Source of the DNA: Bryobacterales bacterium KBS 96
Lineage (GTDB): Bacteria; Acidobacteriota; Terriglobia; Bryobacterales; Bryobacteraceae
Direction: 5' to 3'
DNA length: 64,000 bases
Assembly: GCA_000381625.1 (NCBI GenBank)
Contig: KB906767.1
Coordinates: 4,579,357 to 4,643,356 of the forward strand
Below, piece by piece: positions 47,969 through 57,600 of the stretch. Each line of letters opens with the position of its first letter. Position 1 is the first letter of the stretch. The translations under genes and the position numbers were made by a program. The notes beneath the pieces were generated by a model. That model did not search any database. It saw only the letters and a list, made by a program, of their open reading frames with translations, and was not told the origin of the DNA.

Positions 47969-50900
47969 TCAGAAGACAATCTTCAATCCAAACTGAAGCG
48001 TCCTTTCCGAGTTCGCCGTGCTGGTTACATGACCGAAGGTATCGCTATTACTCAGGTTACTTTCCGGTGTGCCGAGGATGGCCGTGTTCGGCAAATTAAA
48101 CGATTCCGCCCGGAACTCAACGCTCCTTGACTCGAGGAATGGAAACTGCCGGAAAACCGAGGCATCGATATTCCACACGGGAGCGGAACGCAGTCGGTAA
48201 CGGCCTAGATTGCCAAATGTGTACACTGCGGGAGCCGCAAACGCGGCGGTGTTAAACCACTCATCGGCAGTCGGGTTTGACAGATTGGGATCTCCAACGA
48301 GATTCGCCCGCAAATAGCCGGTGTTGCCGGTGTTGGCGCTGTCTCCGTCGACGGTGATGTTATACGGCAAACCGGAGCGGACAGAGGTGATCGTATTCGC
48401 TTGCCAGCCGCCAATGACGTAATCCAGGAACCGGTTCCCGGTCGAGAACGATTTGCCTTTGCCAAACGGCAATTCGTACAAGATGTTTACGCTCAGCGTA
48501 TGAGTGAGATCGTAGCCCGACACGCTCCGATCGTTGTTGTAGTTGTAAGGATCCTGAACCGACTGGCCTTCAACACCGTACCAGCCGGACGATCCGATGT
48601 CGATCGCCTTGGAATACGTATACGACACCTGGTAGGCCAAGCCACTTGAGAAGCGCTTATCGAACATAAATTGAAGCGCGTTGTAGTTGCCGCGGCCGAT
48701 GCTGCGGTCGTAATAGGTCGGGTGGATATAAGGGTAAGGGGCGCGGGCTTGCGGGTCACCTGGGCCGGGCGTGAGCGCCACGTTATAGTACCCTCCGACG
48801 TCAAGTCGGCGGCTGCCGGAACCTACGTAGTCTAACGAAACCGTTGTCGCGTTATTCAACTGCTTAGCGATGCCGAAATTCCATTGCATCGAATACGGAT
48901 TTTTATTGTAGGGATCGTAAAACCACTGCACCTGCTGGAAAGGAGTAGGCGCGGGAAAAAGCCCTGCTCCGGTCGCGAACGGATCCTGCCCGGTGACGGT
49001 GGGGGTTGGCTGGCCCACAACTGGTACGTTCAAATTGTTGGCGAGCTGCTGGCCCACATCGGGCCACGAGCCTTCATAGTTCTGCGATGTTTGCGTAACA
49101 GCAGCCCAATTGTCATAGAAGATTCCGAACCCGGCCCGGATGGCGGTCGTATCCGTGAGGCGATACGCCAACCCCACGCGCGGCCCCCAGTTGTTGGTGG
49201 TGTCGTGATAGATCTTGCCGTTGTCGGAAACCACCACGTGCTCGGGAAGCGTGCCGTCGCCGGGAATGCAAGGCGCAAAGCCTCTTTCACTGCACGGCGG
49301 GGGCACCTTCTGGACGATATAGGTTCCGTTGTTGAAGTTGATGGAGCCAGTCTCGATACCGCCGTTCTGGCCGACCGTGCTTTCCTTGCCGTAGGGCGGA
49401 ATGAACGTGCGGTCATAACGGAGGCCCAGGTTCACAGTCAATTTCGGCGTCGCCTTCCAGGAATCCTCAAAGTAAAATCCCATCACGCCGCCCCAGCGGG
49501 TCGTTTCGTGGACATTACGGCGGCCCGCGTTATCAGGCACGTTCAATAGGAAAGAGGCCATTGCGTTGCCAGGGAATGCGTCCGGGTGCGACGGATCCGA
49601 CGTTTGCTGGAAAGCATAACCGGTGTTGGCATTGTTGTACAACGACTCGAACGTGCTGCTGTTGAGTTCTCCGCCAAAACGCAACGTGTGATTCCCGACG
49701 ATTTTTGAAACGTTCGCCTTCCACTGGTGGACATTGGTTTCATTCGGATTCAGCGATTTTTGGGTGCCTGGAATGCCGGCGTAACCAGAAATGCCAATTC
49801 CCGGTAGCACCGTATTACCACCGATAAATCCACCGGCGAAGCTATTGGAAAATCCTAAGCTGCTAATCGTGTCCGGCGACAAGTTGTTATAGACCTGGCT
49901 GCTGTTCGTTTCCTGATGCGACCGGCCATACTGGGCCTGCAGCACCAGACTCGGGCTAAACGTGTGAACCCAGCTCGCGCCGTAATTTTGACCGGGATTA
50001 TCGGTTATGCTGGTCGCGATCCCCGGCAGGCCACCCGATCCGGACGTGTCGTAGTAGATGGCGCTATAACGGAACCAGAAGAAGTCTTTCGTGCCTAATG
50101 TTTGATCGATTTTGGCCGTAAATTCATTCTGGTGTTGAACGAACGGAGTGTTGTCTTCCGCGTTGTTGTTTGAAACACCCGTGTTGAAAATCGGCGGCCG
50201 GATCTGCTTATAAAAGTTCACCAAGCGCGGGTCGATCAGGTTCGCTGGAATCTGGTTATTGGCGAATGGAGTACGGGTAAAGCTACCTGGATTTGCCGGG
50301 TCCGCCACCGTCGAAAACGGGTTGAACGCTTGAGCTTGGCCGGCTAAATTCCCGGCAAGCTCGGCATCGGTCGGTACATGCAGGAACGAGTTAGCCGCTT
50401 TGGAATATTGAAATCCTTCGTAAGCGCCGAAAAAGAAGGTCTTATTCCGGCCGTCATAGAGCTTTGGAATCATCACCGGTCCGCCGGCGGAGACGCCAAA
50501 CTGATTCTGCCGGAACACCGTCGCAGTCGGCTGGAAGGTGTTGCGCGCATTGAACGCATCGTTGCGCAGAAATTCCCATACCGAGCCGTGCAACTGGTTC
50601 GTGCCGGATTTGGTCGCCACATTGATAATGCCGCCTAGCACGCCTCCGAACTCGGCCTGATCGTTGTGAGAGTTCACCTTAAATTCCGCGATCGAATCGA
50701 TGATCGGAGGAACGGCGTATGTGCTCGAGAAGGCCCCCTGATTATTCAATCCATCCGTCATAAAGAAGTTGCTGCGATTCGTCTGCCCGTTAATCGCCGG
50801 AAAAACGAACTCCGTGCCGGAGGCCACGTTGCCGAATCCGCCGGAATTTTGCGAGACGCTCACCGGCGCGACTCCGGGCGTAAGCGAGAGCAACTGGGTG

Positions 50901-51373
50901 AAATTGCGCCCATTGAGAGGGAGATCGACGACCTGTTTGGATGAGACGACGGCGCCTAGTTCGGCTGTCGCAGCCTGCACCAGTTCTCCCGAAGCCTCCA
51001 CGGTCAACGTTTGCTGGATGGAGCCGACCTGTAACGTGATGTCGAGAGTAGCGGTTTGGTTGACAGCCAGGGTGAACTGCGGAATGGTTGTCGTTTGAAA
51101 GCCCTGCCCGGTCGCCTCCAATGAATACGGTCCAGGCGTGATGCTTAGAAATACATAGTTGCCGGCGCTATTCGATTGCGTGACGTGTTCAACCGTGGTG
51201 CCGGTGTTGCGAAGCGTGAGCTTTACTCCGGGAACGACGCTGCCGCTCGAATCGCGAACAATGCCCGTAACGGAGGCGGATGAAAGCTGTGCGTAGGTGG
51301 GCACGGCACAACATCCGAAAACGATCGCGGCAAGAATAAGGACGAGACTACGAGAAGATGCACTTCGAGACAT
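47969..51373 (-). CDS. Oar-like TonB-dependent receptor with carboxypeptidase regulatory-like domain
   Basis: A 1,134-residue outer-membrane protein. Signal peptide (LVLILAAIVFGCCAVPTYAQ); then a carboxypeptidase-regulatory-like beta-sandwich (SVTGIVRDSSGSVVPGVKLT, about residues 33-115); a plug domain (VVDLPLNGRNFTQLLSLTPG near residue 150); and a long beta-barrel ending in an aromatic residue (LQFGLKIVF), as needed for outer-membrane assembly. AGGAG lies eight bases before the ATG. Such receptors import large polymers or glycans; the ligand is unknown. Confidence 0.93.
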   Translation of the reverse strand: MSRSASSRSLVLILAAIVFGCCAVPTYAQLSSASVTGIVRDSSGSVVPGVKLTLRNTGTTVEHVTQSNSAGNYVFLSITPGPYSLEATGQGFQTTTIPQFTLAVNQTATLDITLQVGSIQQTLTVEASGELVQAATAELGAVVSSKQVVDLPLNGRNFTQLLSLTPGVAPVSVSQNSGGFGNVASGTEFVFPAINGQTNRSNFFMTDGLNNQGAFSSTYAVPPIIDSIAEFKVNSHNDQAEFGGVLGGIINVATKSGTNQLHGSVWEFLRNDAFNARNTFQPTATVFRQNQFGVSAGGPVMIPKLYDGRNKTFFFGAYEGFQYSKAANSFLHVPTDAELAGNLAGQAQAFNPFSTVADPANPGSFTRTPFANNQIPANLIDPRLVNFYKQIRPPIFNTGVSNNNAEDNTPFVQHQNEFTAKIDQTLGTKDFFWFRYSAIYYDTSGSGGLPGIATSITDNPGQNYGASWVHTFSPSLVLQAQYGRSHQETNSSQVYNNLSPDTISSLGFSNSFAGGFIGGNTVLPGIGISGYAGIPGTQKSLNPNETNVHQWKANVSKIVGNHTLRFGGELNSSTFESLYNNANTGYAFQQTSDPSHPDAFPGNAMASFLLNVPDNAGRRNVHETTRWGGVMGFYFEDSWKATPKLTVNLGLRYDRTFIPPYGKESTVGQNGGIETGSINFNNGTYIVQKVPPPCSERGFAPCIPGDGTLPEHVVVSDNGKIYHDTTNNWGPRVGLAYRLTDTTAIRAGFGIFYDNWAAVTQTSQNYEGSWPDVGQQLANNLNVPVVGQPTPTVTGQDPFATGAGLFPAPTPFQQVQWFYDPYNKNPYSMQWNFGIAKQLNNATTVSLDYVGSGSRRLDVGGYYNVALTPGPGDPQARAPYPYIHPTYYDRSIGRGNYNALQFMFDKRFSSGLAYQVSYTYSKAIDIGSSGWYGVEGQSVQDPYNYNNDRSVSGYDLTHTLSVNILYELPFGKGKSFSTGNRFLDYVIGGWQANTITSVRSGLPYNITVDGDSANTGNTGYLRANLVGDPNLSNPTADEWFNTAAFAAPAVYTFGNLGRYRLRSAPVWNIDASVFRQFPFLESRSVEFRAESFNLPNTAILGTPESNLSNSDTFGHVTSTANSERTLQFGLKIVF

Positions 51374-51485
51374 CTTTTATACTCCTGAGGGACGGTTACT
51401 TTAGCGATTAACAAACTAACCGAATTGCAGTAGGTATATCATAGATTTTCGCATTTGCGCAAGCGTTTTCTAGTGTATTTGAGTT

Positions 51486-51579
51486 AACGGTAACGAACTG
51501 CGGCGTGCCGAGGGGTTCAAGGGTTCGGCGCCTGACATAGCAAGATGAGATTTTGCTCGCCGAAGCGGGCGTTACCGTT
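51486..51579. promoter_or_regulatory. 10-bp inverted repeat flanking an intergenic segment
   Basis: AACGGTAACG at 51486-51495 and its exact reverse complement CGTTACCGTT at 51570-51579 face each other across about 75 bases in the gap between the receptor and the PIG-L gene. Could be paired operator half-sites for a regulator or the ends of a small element; neither can be shown. Confidence 0.3.
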
Positions 51580-51603
51580 TAGGACATAATGTTGACTTAG
51601 ACA

Positions 51604-52536
51604 ATGCAGCGGCGGGGATTCATCGAAACGGCAATTGCGGCAGCTTTGGCCACCGACTCACGCGCTCAGAGCGTCATCGGCGCTGAACCGCAGGTGGCGA
51701 TTGAACGTTCCAATAGCGGGTCGCCGCATCGCGGCAAAGTTCTGGCTCTCATCACGCCTCACCTCGATGACGGGCCAATTTTCGCGGGCGGGACTCTCGC
51801 GAAACTCCTGAGCGAAGGCTATACCGGATTTTTCATTCGTACGAGCAACGATGAAAAGGACTCCTACCGGTTAACGCTCGGAGAGACAGTGCTCGCGAAT
51901 CAGCGCGATACCGCGGCCTTTGTTAAGACCGCTGGGATGAAAAAATGGTTCGACCTCAGTTACCGGAATCATCGAATGGACAACGTCTCCCGGACGGACC
52001 TTCGAGGCCGCCTCATATTTCTATTTCGGCTGCTGAAAGTCGATACTGTGATGAGCTACGACCCATGGGGGCACTACGAGGAAAACCCGGACCACTATGT
52101 GACGGCGCAGGCCGTAGAGGCGGCCTGCTGGATGTCCGGCGGCAATCTCGATCTTCCGGAGCACTTCGAAGCTGGATTGAAACCGCACTCAGTCTCCGAG
52201 AAGTACTATTTCGCGAGAGGTCCGCAACTGGTGAACAGAGTTGTCGACATCGGCCCTGTTCTTCCGCAAAAGGTTGCGCTGATTCGCTCCTGCCGGACGA
52301 TGATTACTCACATGGTGAAGGATGTAAACGACACGCTTGCCGAACGAAAGCTACGCCTGCCCGCCTTCACCGGAAACGAGGAAACAGCGGCGGAGGAGTT
52401 CATCAAAGCTGCATTCGTAGCGCGGGATCACAAGACCGGCGGTAAATACGGGCTCGACTATGCGGAGGAATTTCACTACATCGGACCCGACCAATCGCTC
52501 GACGACTATATTTCCCATAATGCGGTCAAGCTATAG
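51604..52536 (+). CDS. PIG-L family deacetylase with RR leader
   Basis: A 310-residue LmbE/PIG-L type zinc de-N-acetylase, usually acting on N-acetylglucosamine-containing substrates. The metal-binding motif reads TPHLDDGPIFAGGTL (canonical A/P-HPDD-E/A), keeping His and both Asp. The second motif is NPDHYVTAQAV, keeping the Asp-His pair. The N-terminus MQRRGFIETAIAAALA resembles a twin-arginine leader, so the enzyme may act in the periplasm. It lies between two Oar-like receptors, which suggests work on an imported amino-sugar compound (inference). Confidence 0.85.
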   Translation: MQRRGFIETAIAAALATDSRAQSVIGAEPQVAIERSNSGSPHRGKVLALITPHLDDGPIFAGGTLAKLLSEGYTGFFIRTSNDEKDSYRLTLGETVLANQRDTAAFVKTAGMKKWFDLSYRNHRMDNVSRTDLRGRLIFLFRLLKVDTVMSYDPWGHYEENPDHYVTAQAVEAACWMSGGNLDLPEHFEAGLKPHSVSEKYYFARGPQLVNRVVDIGPVLPQKVALIRSCRTMITHMVKDVNDTLAERKLRLPAFTGNEETAAEEFIKAAFVARDHKTGGKYGLDYAEEFHYIGPDQSLDDYISHNAVKL

Positions 52537-52563
52537 GCGCCCGTAAACGCCGGCAGCAGCCGA

Positions 52564-55500
52564 TCAAAAAATGTACTTCAGCGCGAGTTGCATCTCGCGA
52601 TTATCCAGCTTCGTGCTGGTCACCTGGCCGAATGCCGTGTCTCCCAAATTGGCGTCCGGGTTCGAGTACTGCGGCGTGTTGAACGCATTGAAAGCCTCGG
52701 CCCGGAATTCAAGCGAGTGATTCTCGTTGTACGGCATATGGAACTGTTTCATCAGCGTCAGATCGAAGGCGTGCGTTCCGGGCCCTACCAGAGGATTTCG
52801 CGGCGAGTTTCCGTACATCAACACGCTGGGGGTGAACGCGCCAGTATTGAACCAGTTTGCCGGCCCCTGGTTATGAACCGATAATTGCTGGCCGGGCACG
52901 AGGTTCGGACGCTCCCAAATGCCATCGTTGTTTTGGCTGTCGAAGCTCTCCAGAATGTCGAACGGGTTACCGCTCGCCAGCGTGACGATGCCTTCAAACG
53001 ACCAGCCTTTGGCAATTGCGCCCGGCGCGCCTGTCCAATTCCTGGCAAATGGTATCTGCCAAACATAGCCGATTACGAGATTGTGACGTTGATCGTAAAC
53101 GCCGCTGGCGCGCTCGGCCGCGAGATTCCGAGGATTCTGGCAGCCGCATCCGCCGCTATTAGTCGTCTCCATCGCATTATCGATTTCGTGAGACCATGTG
53201 TAGGCTGCGGAAAAACTCAATCCCTTCGTGAGCCGTCTCTCGAAATGCACTTGCAACGAGTTGTAGCTGATATTGGCGCCGTAGTATTCCAGGCGGATGC
53301 GCGCGAACGTGGGATATAGGCGCCGCGCCTGAATATCTCCGGGACCGGGATCGGGCTGGTTCCAGTTCTGAAAGCTGGTGTCCGAGTGTGTGGCCTTGTT
53401 GCCCACGTATCCGACATCGAGAACGTTCGCGCCGAACTGTTTCGAGACCATCAGGTTCCAATTCTGTACGTAAGTGTCGGGATGGTTGCGATCGGCCGGA
53501 ACGGTGACGGCGTTGAAGAATGGATTCGCGGGATAGAGCGCGGCAGGCACCGGGTTCTGTATCGTCGCAATCGGATTCAGGGCCGGGTTCGTGATTGTTA
53601 AACTGCCGGCGGTCGGAGGATTCAGTTGCAGGATGTTGATGTTGTCAAACTGCCCGCCGAAATAGAAGATGCCGTATCCGCCGCGTACTACCCAACTCGG
53701 TAGGGGATTGTAGGCGAATCCGAATCGCGGGCTGATGTCTTTATTCGATATATTCCAGAGATTGTGCAGCACCTGCCCCGGAGGTGGAACGAATAGCGGC
53801 GGATTAGTGCTGAAATCGAGAGTGCGCGTGACACCGTTCTCGTCGACTGGAATGCCAAACCGGTCCCAGCGCGCGCCGATGTTCAGCGTCAGCTTGGGCG
53901 TGACTTTCCAATCGTCCTGGAGGTACAAAGCCGTTCTCCACTGGCGGGCCTTTGTGATCGGTACGCCTTCGGGCGTGAGCGTGGTTCGTGGATAGCCCAG
54001 CATAAACGCTGCGGCGGGGTCTCCCGAAATATCACCCGTAAAACTCATGCTTCCAAAAGGCCAATTATTCGTGGTGGCGTTGTCGTACAGTTTGCGGACA
54101 TCAACCCCGAGTTTCAGCGTATGTTTTCCTTTGACCAAGGTGAGGTTGTCGACAATCTGATAAGTCTGGCTGTTATCCAGATTCGAAGCCGCCAGATCGC
54201 TGCCCATGCCAAGGTAGCCGGCGATATCGATGATCGGAAAGCCTTCTTCATCCGATCGTAAGGGCCTGCCGTTTGGACCGCCGACATTCAGCCCATTGAT
54301 GCCAAGCGACTGAATGGTGAAGCCGGTGTTTGTCAACGTGCTCAACTGCGCCACATTTTCCCGATCGAACCCGGCGCGGAATTCGTTCAGCAAGGTTGGC
54401 GCGAACGTATGAACCCACTGCGCGGAGAGATTATCGATCGGGTACGTTCCCGTGAACGTGAAGTTTGGATTTAAATCGGTTTCCGGAAAGTTCCGGAACG
54501 CCTTGATGTAATGAACGAAAAGCTGATCGCGCTCGCTGAAATAGTGATCGATGCGCGCAATGCCCTGGTTCACCGTCAGATTGCCCAGCGACGATCCGGC
54601 ATAATTCACGTTTCCCGAAATGTTGGGCAGCGGCATGTATTTGTTAATGAGGTTCGAAGAAACGGGATTCAGGAACGCGGCCGGGATCTTGTTGCCCGCA
54701 AACGGAACGCCGGTAGTCGGATCGGTAATGGGAGTCGATGAGCCCGAGAAGTCGCCGATTCTTTGCTGCGGCGTGAGGACGACTGCAGTCCCCGGCGTCT
54801 GCTGTATCGACCGAAGCCCTTCGTAACTCAAAAAGAAGAACGTTTTGTCGTGAATGATGGGACCGCCGAACGTGGCGCCGAACTGGTTCTGCTTCAGGAT
54901 ATTTTGCGGCAGCGGCGAAGGGAGGAAATAGTCCCGGGCATCCATTGCAGAATTCCTCAGAAACTCAAACACATCACCGTGGAAGCGATTTGTGCCGGAT
55001 TTGATTTGTATGTTGACGTTGGTCCCCGCGTTACCGCCATATTGCGCCGAGTAGTTGCCCGTCTGAACACTGAACTCTTGAATGGCGTCGATCGAGGGAT
55101 ACAGGTTTACGTAGTTGTGGCGATTATTCACCATCGTGATTCCATCCACGTTGACCTGGCCCCAGATCAGACGTCCGCCATTTCCGCCGATTTGCGACCC
55201 GTCCGTGCTGGATGAATGCAGATTGGGATTGTATACTTGAACGCCCGGCGTAAGAATCGCCAGATCGTCAAACTTCCTGCCGTTTAGCGGAAGATTTTGG
55301 ATCCGCTCGGGGCCAACCACATTACCTAAACTCGCGTTTTCTGTCTGGAGCAACGGAGGCGCTGCCGTTACGTCTACTGTCTGCTGCACTCCGCCGACCG
55401 TAAGGGCGAAATCAATCTTCGCCTGCTGTCCCAATTGGATGGTCACAGCGCTACGCCGCACCGCGTTGAAACCGGTAGCTTTTATCTCGACGGCGTACTC

Positions 55501-55764
55501 TCCCGGCAGCAAATAGCGAAACTCATACGTGCCGTCCGCTCCGGTTCTCGCCGTTCGCGAGAGCCCTTTCGCAGCCTGCGTCAAGGTGACAGTACCGCCG
55601 GTAATCACCGCCCCAGCGGAATCAGTGACCGTTCCTAAGATAGCCGTATCGACGGTTTGAGCGACGGTGGATCTTTCCAGAGCTATCAAAGCTGTTAGAA
55701 GCAATACGCTTTTAAGAGCGTCTGAAAGCGCTCGAAAGAAAGGGAACCACCGATTGTATGACAT
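52564..55764 (-). CDS. Oar-like TonB-dependent receptor with carboxypeptidase regulatory-like domain
   Basis: A 1,066-residue paralogue of the receptor at 48-51 kb. Signal peptide (LKSVLLLTALIALERSTVAQ), carboxypeptidase-regulatory-like domain (ILGTVTDSAGAVITGGTVTL), plug (RIQNLPLNGRKFDDLAILTPG, here near residue 155), and a beta-barrel ending QLALKYIF. The start at 55764 (MSYNRW) is preferred over 55797 because GGGAGGG stands just upstream. Location: outer membrane; ligand unknown. It is convergent with the PIG-L gene and downstream of the SelA-like gene on the same strand. Confidence 0.93.
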   Translation of the reverse strand: MSYNRWFPFFRALSDALKSVLLLTALIALERSTVAQTVDTAILGTVTDSAGAVITGGTVTLTQAAKGLSRTARTGADGTYEFRYLLPGEYAVEIKATGFNAVRRSAVTIQLGQQAKIDFALTVGGVQQTVDVTAAPPLLQTENASLGNVVGPERIQNLPLNGRKFDDLAILTPGVQVYNPNLHSSSTDGSQIGGNGGRLIWGQVNVDGITMVNNRHNYVNLYPSIDAIQEFSVQTGNYSAQYGGNAGTNVNIQIKSGTNRFHGDVFEFLRNSAMDARDYFLPSPLPQNILKQNQFGATFGGPIIHDKTFFFLSYEGLRSIQQTPGTAVVLTPQQRIGDFSGSSTPITDPTTGVPFAGNKIPAAFLNPVSSNLINKYMPLPNISGNVNYAGSSLGNLTVNQGIARIDHYFSERDQLFVHYIKAFRNFPETDLNPNFTFTGTYPIDNLSAQWVHTFAPTLLNEFRAGFDRENVAQLSTLTNTGFTIQSLGINGLNVGGPNGRPLRSDEEGFPIIDIAGYLGMGSDLAASNLDNSQTYQIVDNLTLVKGKHTLKLGVDVRKLYDNATTNNWPFGSMSFTGDISGDPAAAFMLGYPRTTLTPEGVPITKARQWRTALYLQDDWKVTPKLTLNIGARWDRFGIPVDENGVTRTLDFSTNPPLFVPPPGQVLHNLWNISNKDISPRFGFAYNPLPSWVVRGGYGIFYFGGQFDNINILQLNPPTAGSLTITNPALNPIATIQNPVPAALYPANPFFNAVTVPADRNHPDTYVQNWNLMVSKQFGANVLDVGYVGNKATHSDTSFQNWNQPDPGPGDIQARRLYPTFARIRLEYYGANISYNSLQVHFERRLTKGLSFSAAYTWSHEIDNAMETTNSGGCGCQNPRNLAAERASGVYDQRHNLVIGYVWQIPFARNWTGAPGAIAKGWSFEGIVTLASGNPFDILESFDSQNNDGIWERPNLVPGQQLSVHNQGPANWFNTGAFTPSVLMYGNSPRNPLVGPGTHAFDLTLMKQFHMPYNENHSLEFRAEAFNAFNTPQYSNPDANLGDTAFGQVTSTKLDNREMQLALKYIF

Positions 55765-55854
55765 GCAATCCCTCCCAGTGCGAAGGAAGCTTATCACAAA
55801 TCTGTGAAATTTTAAGTCTCTAATATAACGCCAGCGCGCAATGGACGGCCAGTC

Positions 55855-57525
55855 TCAGGCTCGGCCGGGCCCGCCGAAATTGCTCTTGTGCCGGGTCGCT
55901 GTCCATTTGGCCCCCCGGTACTCGCTCATGTCCAGGTCTCCGCCCATTCCTTCGGGCGTTACGGTTCCGGAGAACGTATAGTTCAACACCGCCCCGTGCT
56001 GCTCACCGATGCTGCTGGTCATTTTTATATGGTTGCCGTGCAGCGAGCCCAGGAGATCCCGCGCCAGATAATCGCCCTGGTGCGTGCCGGTGATATCGGA
56101 ACCGTTCTGCTGCAAGTAGAGGTTGTGCGTCGAGCGGCCCGCGGCAAATTCAATCTGCACATCCCAGGCCCCGCTGACATCGGAGGAAGGCGGCGCGGTA
56201 TCCTCCGCGAGTTTCGTTCCGGCGGCTTTCGAGAGGATGGTTCGCAGCCGTTCCGCGACAATTTTGTCGTCGCCGGGGCACATCATGTAAGCCGTGATCG
56301 AGACGCCCGATTCATGGTCGGGCGACGGATGACCGAATCGCCCCCCGCCTCTGCCGGAGAGAGCGATGCGAGGCTCGGTGGTGAACAGCGTATGTTCGAC
56401 ATCGGCGCCGGTGATCCCGACGCGGTCCGTATCCCAACGAATCTGCAGAACCGGACTGTGATTCGATAGCTCCTTCGTCTCCCGAATCGAAGTCGTCACT
56501 CCTTGCACCGATCCGGTTTCTTTCGCGATGTGATTCATCCAGGACATCCAGGTGTTCCATTCAGCTTGATGATCCCGCTTAGTCCACGCTTCGACCGCGG
56601 CGAGCATGCCCATAGCTTCTTCCTTTCCGACTTTCATGGCGCGGCCATATCCATGATGAGGAGCGCTGTGAACCCAGGCGGCCTTCACCAGATCCTTGCG
56701 GCCGAGAATCAGTCCCGCGCACTGCGGGCCGCGAATGCACTTACCGCCGCTGTAGCCCACTAGCGTCGCGCCGCGCTGTAAATGCACGTTCGGAATTGTC
56801 AGCATTTCCGCCGCTGCGTCCACCAGCACCGGAATGTTGCGTTCGCGGGCGGCCGGGTAGATCATGTCGTAGGTCAGCGGCCCCGTTTCGGCATGCGGGC
56901 CGGCCAGCACATAAATCATTCCGACGCGCGGCCCTAGGGCGGCCTTAAATTCCTGCTCGTTTCCCACTTCGACGATCCGCACGCCGATAGACCGGATGGC
57001 TGCATCGTACTCGTTGCGTGAGTGCTTCGGGATGACGACTTCGTCCTTGGCAAAGCCAGCGAGATTCGGAATTCTTGTGTGCAGATCCGGATTGCCACCC
57101 GCAATGCAGGCCGCGGTTGAGTGTGCAAGTCCGGCGGCGCACCCGGACGAGATCATTCCCCATTCGGCTCCCGTGATCTCCGCCAGACGCTGCCCCACGC
57201 CGTCGGCCAGTTCATCGAGCTGCACGTAATGTTGGGCGGCGGCGTGCTGCGCGTGCGTGACTTCCGGCAGTTCCAGTGAACCGCCAATGATCGTGTAAGT
57301 GCCGCGGCAGTTGATTACCGGATGAACACCGATGGATTCGTAGATATTCGCCGCCGTCGCGGAAGTGACGGCGACGCCCTTCGCGGCTGCAGGGCTGGAA
57401 ACAGCGGCCGTACTGGCGGCTTCGAGCCCAGGAGCCAACCCGAGCAGGGCGCTACCGCGCAGCAAATCCCGGCGACTCACGCGATTGAGGTATTGGCCTA
57501 ATGAGCTAACGAAAGTATCCTGCAT
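55855..57525 (-). CDS. exported SelA-like PLP-dependent enzyme with C-terminal beta domain
   Basis: A fold-type I PLP protein related to SelA / D-glucosaminate-6-phosphate ammonia-lyase. The N-terminus has a twin-arginine leader (RVSRRDLLRGSALLGLAPG). The catalytic core (about residues 70-450) begins IGVHPVINCRGTYTIIGGS, has VLVDAAAEM before the cofactor site, and the Schiff-base Lys in YSGGKCIRGPQCAG. A C-terminal extension of about 100 residues (WDVQIEFAAGRSTHNLYLQQ, then SGTVTPEGMGGDLDMSEYRG) looks like a lipocalin-like beta-barrel seen as add-on in acidobacterial exported enzymes. The start is 57525, 57534 or 57555. An exported PLP enzyme is unusual. Confidence 0.85.
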   Translation of the reverse strand: MQDTFVSSLGQYLNRVSRRDLLRGSALLGLAPGLEAASTAAVSSPAAAKGVAVTSATAANIYESIGVHPVINCRGTYTIIGGSLELPEVTHAQHAAAQHYVQLDELADGVGQRLAEITGAEWGMISSGCAAGLAHSTAACIAGGNPDLHTRIPNLAGFAKDEVVIPKHSRNEYDAAIRSIGVRIVEVGNEQEFKAALGPRVGMIYVLAGPHAETGPLTYDMIYPAARERNIPVLVDAAAEMLTIPNVHLQRGATLVGYSGGKCIRGPQCAGLILGRKDLVKAAWVHSAPHHGYGRAMKVGKEEAMGMLAAVEAWTKRDHQAEWNTWMSWMNHIAKETGSVQGVTTSIRETKELSNHSPVLQIRWDTDRVGITGADVEHTLFTTEPRIALSGRGGGRFGHPSPDHESGVSITAYMMCPGDDKIVAERLRTILSKAAGTKLAEDTAPPSSDVSGAWDVQIEFAAGRSTHNLYLQQNGSDITGTHQGDYLARDLLGSLHGNHIKMTSSIGEQHGAVLNYTFSGTVTPEGMGGDLDMSEYRGAKWTATRHKSNFGGPGRA

Positions 57526-57600
57526 GCTTCCAATCATCTCGCATTGGAAGGGCAAGAGAAATGGGGTGCGGGAGGCTCACGAGCACACCGGCTGAATTGA

